A stretch of DNA of 64,000 nucleotides, from contig NZ_PEBU01000003.1 of assembly GCF_002887595.1 (NCBI RefSeq), positions 434,001-498,000 on the forward strand, given 5' to 3'. A model generated the notes under the pieces. It did not search any database, was not told the origin of the DNA, and saw only the letters and a program-made list of their open reading frames with translations. Made by a program: the position numbers and the translations under genes. This document shows, in pieces, positions 1 to 7,579 of the stretch. This DNA is from Bowmanella denitrificans (GTDB lineage Bacteria; Pseudomonadota; Gammaproteobacteria; Enterobacterales; Alteromonadaceae). The stretch's first letter is position 1; every line of letters begins with the position of its first letter.

Positions 1-141
1 GAAGTGTTTGATGTGGTTCCGCCGCATGTGGAGTATTCCCTGACCGACTACGGTAAAACCCTGACCCCACTGTTAATGCTGATGCGCGATTGGGGGGCCG
101 AACATGCAGAAAAGGCAAAGCTGAGTGTGAAAGCGAAGTAA
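1..141 (+). CDS. HxlR-family transcriptional regulator, C-terminal part
   Basis: The window opens inside a gene; the last 46 codons are visible and end in TAA. The peptide VEYSLTDYGKTLTPLL followed by MRDWGAEH matches the end of the winged-helix HxlR domain, where the wing (the 'VEYSLT..G' strand) leads into the long dimerisation helix. HxlR proteins are small DNA-binding repressors or activators that often sense electrophiles or oxidants. The start, the recognition helix and any sensing cysteine lie outside the window, so target and ligand cannot be inferred. Confidence 0.8.
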   Translation, partial: EVFDVVPPHVEYSLTDYGKTLTPLLMLMRDWGAEHAEKAKLSVKAK

Positions 142-327
142 CTTGCCATATCCAAAACAAAAAATTATCAGTCAGTTTACAATGAAGAAAGATCTAGCAA
201 GTCAAAACATAAAGAAACTTCAATTGGATATGCTTAAAGCAATGGAGTAGATGTTATTACTTAGTTGGGTTAAGCTCTTTATCCGCCAGACATTCTGTAT
301 CAATAAAATACTAAGGAACAGTCTACG

Positions 328-1458
328 ATGGAAGCGCTGTTGATTCTTTCAGTGTTATTTCTAGTTTCTGCACTATTCTGTTTTGTTCTGCCGGATCACA
401 TAAATAGAAAGCCCAAAAAACAAGTTAATACATTAAAAGTTGTCAGCTCCAATCATCCCTCAGTCAAGATTTCCCGGCAGCCAACTTTCACAGAATTCCC
501 CTCTTCAACCGCCAAGCAAAACAACTTAAAAAAAGCAGGCACATCGCTAGTGCTGCTTTGTATATTGACTCTACTCGCGGGCTTGTTCATCAGGGATTCT
601 GTTCCAGATTCCGAACCAGACCTACTGCTACTGCAAGAATCCGTTCAGAAGAACGTAGCACTATTGCAAGAATTACAAAAGCAACAGGAAGAGCTTCCCA
701 ACCAAATTTCTGATTTAAGGGATCTTATCGCAGCCATTTCTGCGGGAAAAGCTCCTTCTACTTCGACGTTATTGCCCAGCACAGACCTGGAGTTAGACTT
801 TATCTGGGTAACAATTTTTTTCTTTTTGGTTTGGATGTGTTCATTTACCTTTGTTATGTCTATTCACAAAGTGTCAATTTGGTTAGGAATAATTGAAAAA
901 CCAAACAATTCATCGCAAAGCAACAAGCAAAAGTGGGCACTGCAGTTAGTACCAACTTTGTTATCCACTCTTATCACACTTGGAGGTTCTTTATATATTG
1001 CTATCGGTCTCAGTGAAAAGCCTGATTTTGAATATCTGCTCAAAGATTTAGCTGCCGCAGTAAGAGAATTGAAAACCAAAGACACAAACTATCAATTTGA
1101 CTACAAAGAGTTCTCTCCTCCGATTATGTTCGAGCCCAGTAAAGATGAGATAAGTAAGCCGATTGAAAAAGCACTATGCACTATTCGCGAAGAGCTTATT
1201 GACGACGGTTACAGTTTTGCATTTGTGGTGGGGATGCATGACGCTCAGCCAGTGAAACCAGAATCCAAATTAACTAACTTGGGATTGGCAAAGTCTCGAG
1301 CCGATAAAGTGAGTTCGATTTTAGAGAACAACAATACCTGCAGTGGAGATGACAGGAAAATACTGATATTCCCTATTGTCAGCTCCAATAACTACTTAAT
1401 GAAAAGCATAGAAGACAGAGCTGTGTATATTAAAGCCCTGAAACTTACGCCAAAGTAA
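328..1458 (+). CDS. Orphan four-helix membrane protein with OmpA-like C-terminal region
   Basis: 376 residues, not recognised as a named family. Four hydrophobic segments are visible at about residues 3-22, 70-88, 157-179 and 207-228. Between the second and third lies a Leu/Gln/Glu-rich stretch (about 99-140) that looks like a coiled coil. After the last membrane segment the protein reads as a soluble domain (about 250-376). Its 'NLGLAKSRADKVSSIL' element resembles the helix of OmpA/MotB-type peptidoglycan-binding domains ('GLSxxRAxxV'), but the full motif is degenerate. The gene is visibly richer in A/T than its neighbours and stands alone, which suggests lateral acquisition. A cell-wall-contacting inner-membrane protein is plausible; a defence or export role is speculation. 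Confidence 0.7.
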   Translation: MEALLILSVLFLVSALFCFVLPDHINRKPKKQVNTLKVVSSNHPSVKISRQPTFTEFPSSTAKQNNLKKAGTSLVLLCILTLLAGLFIRDSVPDSEPDLLLLQESVQKNVALLQELQKQQEELPNQISDLRDLIAAISAGKAPSTSTLLPSTDLELDFIWVTIFFFLVWMCSFTFVMSIHKVSIWLGIIEKPNNSSQSNKQKWALQLVPTLLSTLITLGGSLYIAIGLSEKPDFEYLLKDLAAAVRELKTKDTNYQFDYKEFSPPIMFEPSKDEISKPIEKALCTIREELIDDGYSFAFVVGMHDAQPVKPESKLTNLGLAKSRADKVSSILENNNTCSGDDRKILIFPIVSSNNYLMKSIEDRAVYIKALKLTPK

Positions 1459-1577
1459 CTACTAGTATTCTGAAACTGCACTTAATTCATTTTTATACGT
1501 TAATCGCACTCAATGGACACTTGAAATTTACTGACTAAGGACTACCTCTGAACCACTTCAGATGTTAAGTCGGTCAG

Positions 1578-2876
1578 TTAATACCGGATATTGGCCAGAT
1601 CACGGGCAAAGCGCTGGGCGATATCTTGCTCCAAATTCGGAATACTTACCCTGAGCCCCTGGGATTCCTGATTAATATCAAACGAGGTGCCAGGCCTGAC
1701 CAGCCAGCCTTTACGGGATAATTCATAGGCTGCTGCCTGGCTGTTACCTGTGACCGGCACCCAGACATTCAGGCCGTCGATTGTCATAGGGCATGCCACC
1801 CCGTACGCCGCCAGCGCATCAAGTAAGAAATTGCGCTGTCGGGCACACTGCAGTTTGGTGTCTGCTAACTTATCCTGCACTGCCTGATCTGTCAGGCAGG
1901 TTAGTACCATGGCCTGCAGTACCCTGCTCACCCAGGACATGCCCGGGGCTAAACGGGTATTGAAACGGGCTACCGTGTCTTTGTCTGCAGCGATAATGGC
2001 CAGTCGCAGATCCGGCCCGAATCCTTTGGATACCGAGCGGAATATGGCCCAGTTTTGCGTGGTAGCGGGTATAACCGAATGGTATTCAGACTCGGCCATC
2101 AGCGCAAAGTGATCATCAACCATCACCAATACATTGGGATACTCCGCCAATACCACCTGCAGTGCCTGGGCGCGCTCTGCCGACAGACAAGCGCCAGTTG
2201 GGTTATGCGCTCTGGGGGTAATAATCACCGCACGCGCGCCTTTGGCGAGCGCCGCACGCAGCGCTTCGGTTTGCATGCCGAATCTGTCGATTTGCACGCC
2301 GCTAAGCTTCATACCGGCCAGACGGATGGCATTTGCCGAGCTGATATAACAGGGCTGCTCCACCAGCACAGTGTCGCCTGGCAGCAAATGTGCCGCCATT
2401 AAACGCTCCATGGCGTCTATGGCGCCATTACTCAGCACGATTTCAAAATCGCCCGGGCAGCAGCGGGCAAACCATTGCTGGCCAAATTCGGCCAGCCCCG
2501 GCAACAGGGTGTTTTCACCGTAAAGGTACTGTTGAAACTGAGTGCGGCTTGCCACCTGATTTAAGTCAGGTAACCAGTCACGGTTAGGACTGCCATCGGC
2601 CAGGTCATACAAGGCGGTGTCGGTCATGCCCTCCTGCTCACCGGCATCGGTTAACTGACAAATGCGTGTACCCAAGCGCCCCTGGGTAATGGCAATACCG
2701 GCTTTGGCCAGGCGCTGATAGGCGGATGACACGGTATTGCGGTTCACGCCCAGCGTGTCGGCCAGTTCGCGTACCGGCGGCAGTAATGCGCCTGCGGGCA
2801 GGTCGCCGCTCTGGGTTAGCTCTCGCACCGATTCAAAAATACTCTGCGCGTTGTTACCTGATATATTGACTTTCAT
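1578..2876 (-). CDS. MocR-type regulator (GntR winged helix fused to a PLP aminotransferase domain)
   Basis: 432 residues. Residues 1-70 form a GntR winged-helix DNA-binding domain ('LPPVRELADTLGVNRNTVSSAYQRL'-type sequence). Residues 90-432 are a fold-type I aminotransferase-like domain. Pyridoxal-phosphate residues are visible: HNPTG at 224-228, D254 in 'VDDHF' contacting the pyridine nitrogen, and the Schiff-base lysine K284 in 'SVSKGFG'. MocR proteins usually act as PLP- or amino-acid-sensing regulators rather than enzymes. The gene diverges from a DapA-like lyase and an MFS carrier, its probable targets; three TTTTTGTC repeats lie in the shared spacer and the first touches its start codon, pointing to autoregulation. 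Confidence 0.92.
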   Translation of the reverse strand: MKVNISGNNAQSIFESVRELTQSGDLPAGALLPPVRELADTLGVNRNTVSSAYQRLAKAGIAITQGRLGTRICQLTDAGEQEGMTDTALYDLADGSPNRDWLPDLNQVASRTQFQQYLYGENTLLPGLAEFGQQWFARCCPGDFEIVLSNGAIDAMERLMAAHLLPGDTVLVEQPCYISSANAIRLAGMKLSGVQIDRFGMQTEALRAALAKGARAVIITPRAHNPTGACLSAERAQALQVVLAEYPNVLVMVDDHFALMAESEYHSVIPATTQNWAIFRSVSKGFGPDLRLAIIAADKDTVARFNTRLAPGMSWVSRVLQAMVLTCLTDQAVQDKLADTKLQCARQRNFLLDALAAYGVACPMTIDGLNVWVPVTGNSQAAAYELSRKGWLVRPGTSFDINQESQGLRVSIPNLEQDIAQRFARDLANIRY

Positions 2877-2950
2877 TTTTGTCCTATGACAATATATTTT
2901 TTGTCACGGGCCATTATAGCGCTATGCGCGCTCAAGCCCATCTTTTTGTC
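2876..2950. promoter_or_regulatory. Candidate MocR operator array (three TTTTTGTC repeats)
   Basis: TTTTTGTC occurs at 2876-2883, 2898-2905 and 2943-2950, all on the + strand. The start-to-start steps are 22 and 45 bp, close to two and four helical turns, so all copies face one side of the DNA. TGACAA at 2887-2892 also forms an inverted repeat with TTGTCA at 2901-2906. MocR/GntR regulators commonly bind such mixed direct and inverted repeats between the regulator and its divergent target. Binding is inferred. Confidence 0.5.
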
Positions 2951-2975
2951 TTAACCCTATTCTACAGGAGTTCCA

Positions 2976-3860
2976 ATGTTTACAGGCTTAAGTGCATTTC
3001 CGCTGACCCCTTTTCGGGATGAGTGTATTGATTTTCAGGCGTTTGAAAAGCTACTAAGCCGTTTAACCAACGCCAAAGTGGATTCCATCTGTGCCATGGG
3101 CTCTACCGGGTTGTACCCTTATCTGGACCACGCTGAATTTCAGTCTGTGGCTGAGAAAACCGTGGCGCTGGCCGACGGCATTCCGGTGATGGTGGGTATT
3201 GGTGCGCTACGTACCAAAGACGTTTTGCAAAAAGCCTATCTCGCCCAGCAGGCTGGCGTGAAGGCGGTATTGCTGGCACCGGTGTCCTACCATCCCTTGA
3301 CTGAGGCGGAAGTCTACAATCTTTATGCCAAGGTCAGTGCTGAGTTGTCGGTACCTTTGTGTGTTTACGAAAATCCCGGCGTCACCCAGTTTACCTTTAG
3401 CGATGAATTGTACGCCGAGGTTACCAGGCTCAACAATGTGGCAGCGATTAAGATCCCCGGTATGCCTTTTGCCAATGCACAAGGTGCAGAGCGTCTGGCC
3501 AGGTTACGTGCCATTGTTCCGGCAAACGTGGCCATTGGTGTCAGTGGCGACAAATTTGCCGTGGCCGGACTGCAAGCCGGTTGCGATCTGTGGTTGTCGG
3601 TGGTGGGCGGCCTGTTTCCGCAAACCGCCATGCGCATAGTTCAGGCCATCAAAGATCATCAGGCAGTACAATGGGCAGAGCAATTAGAGCCACTGTGGCA
3701 GTTGTTTGTGCGCAACCGCGGCGGCATGAGAGTGATGGCCACCGCGGCCGATATTCTGGGTATCACCGAAGGCAACTGTTTACCCCAGCCGCTACAACCT
3801 TTAACCAGTGCCGAGCGGGCCAGTCTTGAAACTCTGCTGACACAGTTAAACCTCAGCTAA
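2976..3860 (+). CDS. Dihydrodipicolinate synthase/N-acetylneuraminate lyase family protein
   Basis: 294 residues, the normal length for this class I aldolase TIM-barrel family. The Schiff-base lysine is K159 ('AAIKIPGMP') and the catalytic tyrosine is Y131 ('VYENPG'). The substrate-binding loop reads GSTGL (42-46) where true DapA enzymes have GTTGE, so a lysine-biosynthesis role is unlikely. A pyruvate-dependent lyase or dehydratase acting on a sugar acid or hydroxy-amino-acid derivative is more plausible. A clear ribosome-binding site (CAGGAG) precedes the ATG. It lies divergent from a MocR regulator and 15 bp upstream of an MFS carrier, suggesting an uptake-and-cleavage catabolic unit. Confidence 0.88.
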   Translation: MFTGLSAFPLTPFRDECIDFQAFEKLLSRLTNAKVDSICAMGSTGLYPYLDHAEFQSVAEKTVALADGIPVMVGIGALRTKDVLQKAYLAQQAGVKAVLLAPVSYHPLTEAEVYNLYAKVSAELSVPLCVYENPGVTQFTFSDELYAEVTRLNNVAAIKIPGMPFANAQGAERLARLRAIVPANVAIGVSGDKFAVAGLQAGCDLWLSVVGGLFPQTAMRIVQAIKDHQAVQWAEQLEPLWQLFVRNRGGMRVMATAADILGITEGNCLPQPLQPLTSAERASLETLLTQLNLS

Positions 3861-3875
3861 TAAGGAACAGCGCCG

Positions 3876-5111
3876 ATGTACAAGGTTGCCAGAGTGGTGG
3901 GCTTATTTAACTTTCCGGTGTTACTCAGGTATGTTCTAGCCGCCACCTTGGCAAGAACCGCCACCGGCGGCTCCACCGTGGCAGTTATTTTGCTGGCCAA
4001 TCAGCAAGGTGCCAGCGGGCAAACCGCCGGGGCGCTGGCAGCCTGTCTGACCTTTCCGCATCTGCTCGGCCCCTTGTTTGGCCGCTGGCTGGATAATGCC
4101 AGGGATCCCCGCCGCCTGTTGATTGCCGCGGCTTTTATCTACGCGGGCTTCTTTCAGCTTGCCATCATGGGTTTTAACCAGCACCTGATGTGGCTGACAG
4201 TAACATCGCTGCTGATATGTGGCACCTGCAGCTCCTTTTTGATGGGGGGCCTGAGCACCCAGTTGACTGGCCTGGTTGGGCCAAACCGGGAGACCCGACG
4301 CCGCGCGCAAAATTGGGACGCCATAACCTATGCCATGGGTATTACGGCGGGGCCATTGGTGGTGGCAGTCCTCTCTGGCAGCTACTCAACACAGATGGCA
4401 CTGACGCTATTGATGCTGCTGCCGATACTGGCGGGCATCTGCATACTCAGTTTCCCTGCCCCTGCAACCAAAACAGGCGCAGATAAAGCGCAGATCCAAA
4501 GTGTTGGGCAGGTGATGCGCCTGATTAGCCGCTCTGCCCCATTACGTACCACTATTATTATGACCTCAGTGGCAGCCTGCAGCGTGGCTGCGTTACCTGT
4601 GCTCGCCGTGTACCTTGCAAAGAGTTGGCAAAGCGCTCAGGAACAGGGCGCCTATCTGGTCACCTGTTATGGCATCGGCACCTTGTGCGGTGGTTTGCTG
4701 TTGATGGTTAAACCGCTGCGCGCGGACGCCCTGACGCTGCTCAAACAGCATGCAGCGATATTGCTGCTCACCTTGATAGGGATTGGTTTAAGCCCGTCTT
4801 TGCCGGTAGGACTATTTACCTATTGGCTTTGCGGCCTGGTTAATGCGCTGTTTTTTGCCAGCACCCTGGCGGCCCGCAGTGAGTATGCCCCCGAACAGGT
4901 TGCTGCCCAGGTGTATATGTGGGTAGCGGCTGCAAAAATCAGTGCTGCCTCGTTGGGGGCATTGATTGCCGGTTATCTGGTGGATAAATTCGTGCTGATG
5001 CCACTTATCCTGTCATTCACCATGCTGGGCCTCGCCCATCTGCTGTGTTTTCGCTTTGGTATCAATAAACAGAAGCAAGCACAGCAGGCTGAAATTAACC
5101 AAGCCGGTTAG
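3876..5111 (+). CDS. Major facilitator superfamily (MFS) transporter
   Basis: 411 residues with about twelve hydrophobic segments spread evenly, typical of the MFS fold. A loop after helix 2 reads 'GPLFGRWLDNARDPRRL', the usual MFS 'G-x-x-x-D-R' type signature. The start is preceded by AAGGAACAG. It follows the DapA-like lyase with a 15-bp gap and is probably co-transcribed, so it may import the lyase substrate or export a product. The substrate is not readable from the sequence. Residues 395-411 form a short polar Gln/Lys-rich cytoplasmic tail. Confidence 0.88.
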   Translation: MYKVARVVGLFNFPVLLRYVLAATLARTATGGSTVAVILLANQQGASGQTAGALAACLTFPHLLGPLFGRWLDNARDPRRLLIAAAFIYAGFFQLAIMGFNQHLMWLTVTSLLICGTCSSFLMGGLSTQLTGLVGPNRETRRRAQNWDAITYAMGITAGPLVVAVLSGSYSTQMALTLLMLLPILAGICILSFPAPATKTGADKAQIQSVGQVMRLISRSAPLRTTIIMTSVAACSVAALPVLAVYLAKSWQSAQEQGAYLVTCYGIGTLCGGLLLMVKPLRADALTLLKQHAAILLLTLIGIGLSPSLPVGLFTYWLCGLVNALFFASTLAARSEYAPEQVAAQVYMWVAAAKISAASLGALIAGYLVDKFVLMPLILSFTMLGLAHLLCFRFGINKQKQAQQAEINQAG

Positions 5112-5219
5112 GATTAGCAGGCGGCTAGGCATTAAGGATAAATACATAGGGGTTGCCCAGCGCAATGCAGAAGATATAGTGGTCACCGACAGTTACAAGC
5201 TTGAAATGACAACCATTAG

Positions 5220-6236
5220 ATGACCGCACAACTGCTTTTTTTCTTCAGCGCCCTGGGCGTATTTAATGCCCTGTTACTGGTAGGTTACCTGTTTAGCAAA
5301 ACCCATCGCAGCCAAAGCGATTTGCTGCTCGGTTGCCTGTTGCTGATGCTCAGCATCCGCGTGGGTAAATCGGTGTTTTTCTATTTTTCACCGGACCTGG
5401 CCAAAATTTTCCTGCAGGTTGGGCTGTCTGCCTGTCTGTTGATTGGGCCGTTTTTATATCTGTATTGCTTGTCGGTACAACGCGGGTCCGCTGTTTCCAG
5501 GTACAGCTTCGGCCATGTGCTGGCGCCATTGTCGGCCATCCTGGTAATAGGCGTGCTTTATCCTTATCAAACCCACACCGCACTGTGGGGTGATCTGCTG
5601 TATAAAGTGGTGAACTATGTGTGGCTGTTTTATCTGCTGCTTAGCCTTTGGCATATTAAGCCCTGGCTGCTGCAAGTCAGACAAAAGCCCTTTGACTTGT
5701 CTACACCTGCAACACTTTGCCTGAGTATCTGGTTGGGTACGGCGGTTATCTGGCTGGCCTATTTCACCGGTGCTTATACCTCTTATATCAGCGGCGCGCT
5801 GAGTTTTTCGCTGATCCTTTACCTTAGTATTGTGATGGCGATGCTGGCCCGCAAGGAACGCCAACAAAATCGCTATCAGGATAAGAAAATACCAGACGAC
5901 GATGCCGCCGCCATGCTGACCAGACTCAATCAATTGATGAACGACGAGCAGTTGTTCCTTAATCCCAACCTGACCCTGGCGCAACTGGCCAAACGTCTGG
6001 GCACCAACACCTCCAAATTATCGCAGTTTGTGAACGACAATCTGGCGATGTCTTTTCCTCATTACCTGAATGAGAAACGCATTGAACATGCCAAATCTCT
6101 GCTGCTCTGTGATACCGCATTAAGTGCCGAAGATGTTGCTGATGCGTCGGGGTACAACTCCCTATCCACCTTTTACTCGGCGTTTAAGAAATTTACCGGC
6201 ACCACCCCGGCCAAGTTCCGTCAACTCCCGCCATAA
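5220..6236 (+). CDS. AraC-family regulator with N-terminal membrane domain
   Basis: 338 residues. The first ~210 contain about seven hydrophobic helices, as in membrane-anchored AraC proteins that sense extracytoplasmic or membrane signals. Residues ~225-336 form the double helix-turn-helix AraC domain: 'LTLAQLAKRLGTNTSKLSQFVN' is the first HTH and 'SAEDVADASGYNSLSTFYSAFKKFTGTTP' contains the second, with the family's hallmark end. The start lacks a strong ribosome-binding site. It is followed, after a strong nested hairpin, by a secreted DJ-1-like protein in the same direction, a candidate target. Confidence 0.9.
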   Translation: MTAQLLFFFSALGVFNALLLVGYLFSKTHRSQSDLLLGCLLLMLSIRVGKSVFFYFSPDLAKIFLQVGLSACLLIGPFLYLYCLSVQRGSAVSRYSFGHVLAPLSAILVIGVLYPYQTHTALWGDLLYKVVNYVWLFYLLLSLWHIKPWLLQVRQKPFDLSTPATLCLSIWLGTAVIWLAYFTGAYTSYISGALSFSLILYLSIVMAMLARKERQQNRYQDKKIPDDDAAAMLTRLNQLMNDEQLFLNPNLTLAQLAKRLGTNTSKLSQFVNDNLAMSFPHYLNEKRIEHAKSLLLCDTALSAEDVADASGYNSLSTFYSAFKKFTGTTPAKFRQLPP

Positions 6237-6301
6237 AAGGCTGCGAAAGCATAATCCGGCACTACGGAATTATCATTTCGTAGTGTTTTTGCCAGCCTTT
6301 T
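6235..6301 (+). terminator. Nested hairpin terminator/attenuator after the AraC gene
   Basis: An inner stem CACTACG (6260-6266) pairs with CGTAGTG (6279-6285) and is followed directly by TTTTT (6286-6290), a classic intrinsic terminator. An outer nine-base arm AAAAGGCTG (6235-6243) pairs exactly with CAGCCTTTT (6293-6301), enclosing the whole element. The outer arm begins inside the AraC stop codon. The element may insulate the AraC gene from the downstream gene or act as an attenuator. Confidence 0.75.
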
Positions 6302-6339
6302 CGCTAACGTGGCCAGCCACTTTAACGGAGGCTACCATT

Positions 6340-7497
6340 TTGAAACATCGATTATTTACACTTGTCACCTTGCTGATTTCGCTGACGTTTACGCAGCTTG
6401 CAGCGGCTGATGCCGGCACAGGGGCGACAGATGCCAAAGAGCATGCCGCCATAGAAACCGCCATCCAGCATTATTTCCACGGCAGCGCCTACAGCGATAA
6501 GGCCAGATTAAAACAGGCTTTTCACAAGCAGGCACGCTTGTATCTGGAAAAGAACGACCAGCCTTATTGGGAGGTCACGGCAAATGACTATATTGGTTGG
6601 TACAAAGACGCCAATCAGGGCCAGTTTAACGGGCGCCTCGGCCGTATTTTAAATGTAGACAGGGAAGGCAACCTGGCCATCGTCAAGGCCGAGATACTGA
6701 TGCCGGCAAAACAGCAGCGCTATATCGATATGTTGTTGCTGAAAAAGCTTGATGGGGTGTGGCAAATCTTAAGCAAAAGCGCCGTCGGTGAGGCCAGTTC
6801 GCACAATGGCCAGCGCATTCTGTTTATCCTTTCCAGCGCGCATTTTCATGGTGATTCCAACCTGCCTACCGGGGTAAGCTTCTCGGAAATCGTCAATGCG
6901 TATGACGAATTTGCCAGGGCCGGATTTAGCGTTGATTTTGTCAGCCCTCAAGGCGGCGCGTTGCCGCTGGCCTATATCAACACCTCAGAACCCATGCACA
7001 AAAAGTATCTGTACGACAGCGATTTTATGTATGCCATTGGTCATACCCTGACACCCGAGCAGGTGGTGGCAGAAGACTACCGCGCCGTACATTATGTGGG
7101 GGGTACCAATGCTATGTATGGGGTAGCGGACCACCCACAGCTGCAAAAAATCAGTATGAGTATCTATGAGCAGCATGGCGGCATTATTTCTGCGGTTTGC
7201 CACGGTACCGCCGGTATTGCCCATCTTCGTTTGCAAAACGGTGAGTACCTGGTTAAAGGGCGGCGTATCAGCGGCTATCCCGACGAATACGAACATCCCG
7301 ACAGACCTTACTTTAAGGAATTCCCGTTTTTAATTACCAAGACCATTGAGCAGCGCGGCGGCACATTTCTGTATAGCCCGCGCAATACGCCGCATATTGA
7401 AATCGATGGACGGATTATCACCGGGCAGAATTATTTGTCTTCGGCCGGGGTGGCCAGGGCCATGATCGACATGCTGACAAAAGAAACCGTCGAGTAA
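6340..7497 (+). CDS. Secreted NTF2-like (lumazine-binding-like) and DJ-1/PfpI fusion protein
   Basis: 385 residues from a TTG start at 6340, chosen because ACGGAGG lies at the right distance upstream and the first ~24 residues then form a signal peptide ending 'LAAADA'. Residues ~35-148 resemble the SnoaL/NTF2-like 'putative lumazine-binding' domain. Residues ~158-385 are a DJ-1/PfpI-like (class I glutamine amidotransferase-like) domain with the nucleophile elbow 'AVCHGTAG', C287 followed by H288, as in Hsp31/glyoxalase III-type proteins. A periplasmic deglycase, chaperone or hydratase is possible. Position after a membrane AraC regulator suggests stress-linked expression. The fusion order is less usual than either domain alone. 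Confidence 0.82.
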   Translation: MKHRLFTLVTLLISLTFTQLAAADAGTGATDAKEHAAIETAIQHYFHGSAYSDKARLKQAFHKQARLYLEKNDQPYWEVTANDYIGWYKDANQGQFNGRLGRILNVDREGNLAIVKAEILMPAKQQRYIDMLLLKKLDGVWQILSKSAVGEASSHNGQRILFILSSAHFHGDSNLPTGVSFSEIVNAYDEFARAGFSVDFVSPQGGALPLAYINTSEPMHKKYLYDSDFMYAIGHTLTPEQVVAEDYRAVHYVGGTNAMYGVADHPQLQKISMSIYEQHGGIISAVCHGTAGIAHLRLQNGEYLVKGRRISGYPDEYEHPDRPYFKEFPFLITKTIEQRGGTFLYSPRNTPHIEIDGRIITGQNYLSSAGVARAMIDMLTKETVE

Positions 7498-7530
7498 TAT
7501 TGGCAGCAATGCACGAAAGATTAATTGAAA

Positions 7531-7565
7531 CAGGTGGGCAACGTCGATACCGGGTCGCCCACCTG
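7531..7565. terminator. Bidirectional terminator between convergent genes
   Basis: CAGGTGGGC (7531-7539) pairs with GCCCACCTG (7557-7565), a nine-base GC-rich stem with a 17-nt loop, between the stop codons of the DJ-1-like gene (+) and the amidohydrolase gene (-). Confidence 0.6.
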
Positions 7566-7579
7566 CTTAAACATTTGAA

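Noticed and set aside
182-250. Short frame for a 22-residue Lys-rich peptide
   Set aside because: No ribosome-binding site, no homology seen, AT-rich spacer; likely chance or a gene remnant.
328-1458. Zorya-type ZorA/ZorB defence gene
   Set aside because: No MotA-like partner, no helicase or nuclease nearby, and the OmpA motif is degenerate.
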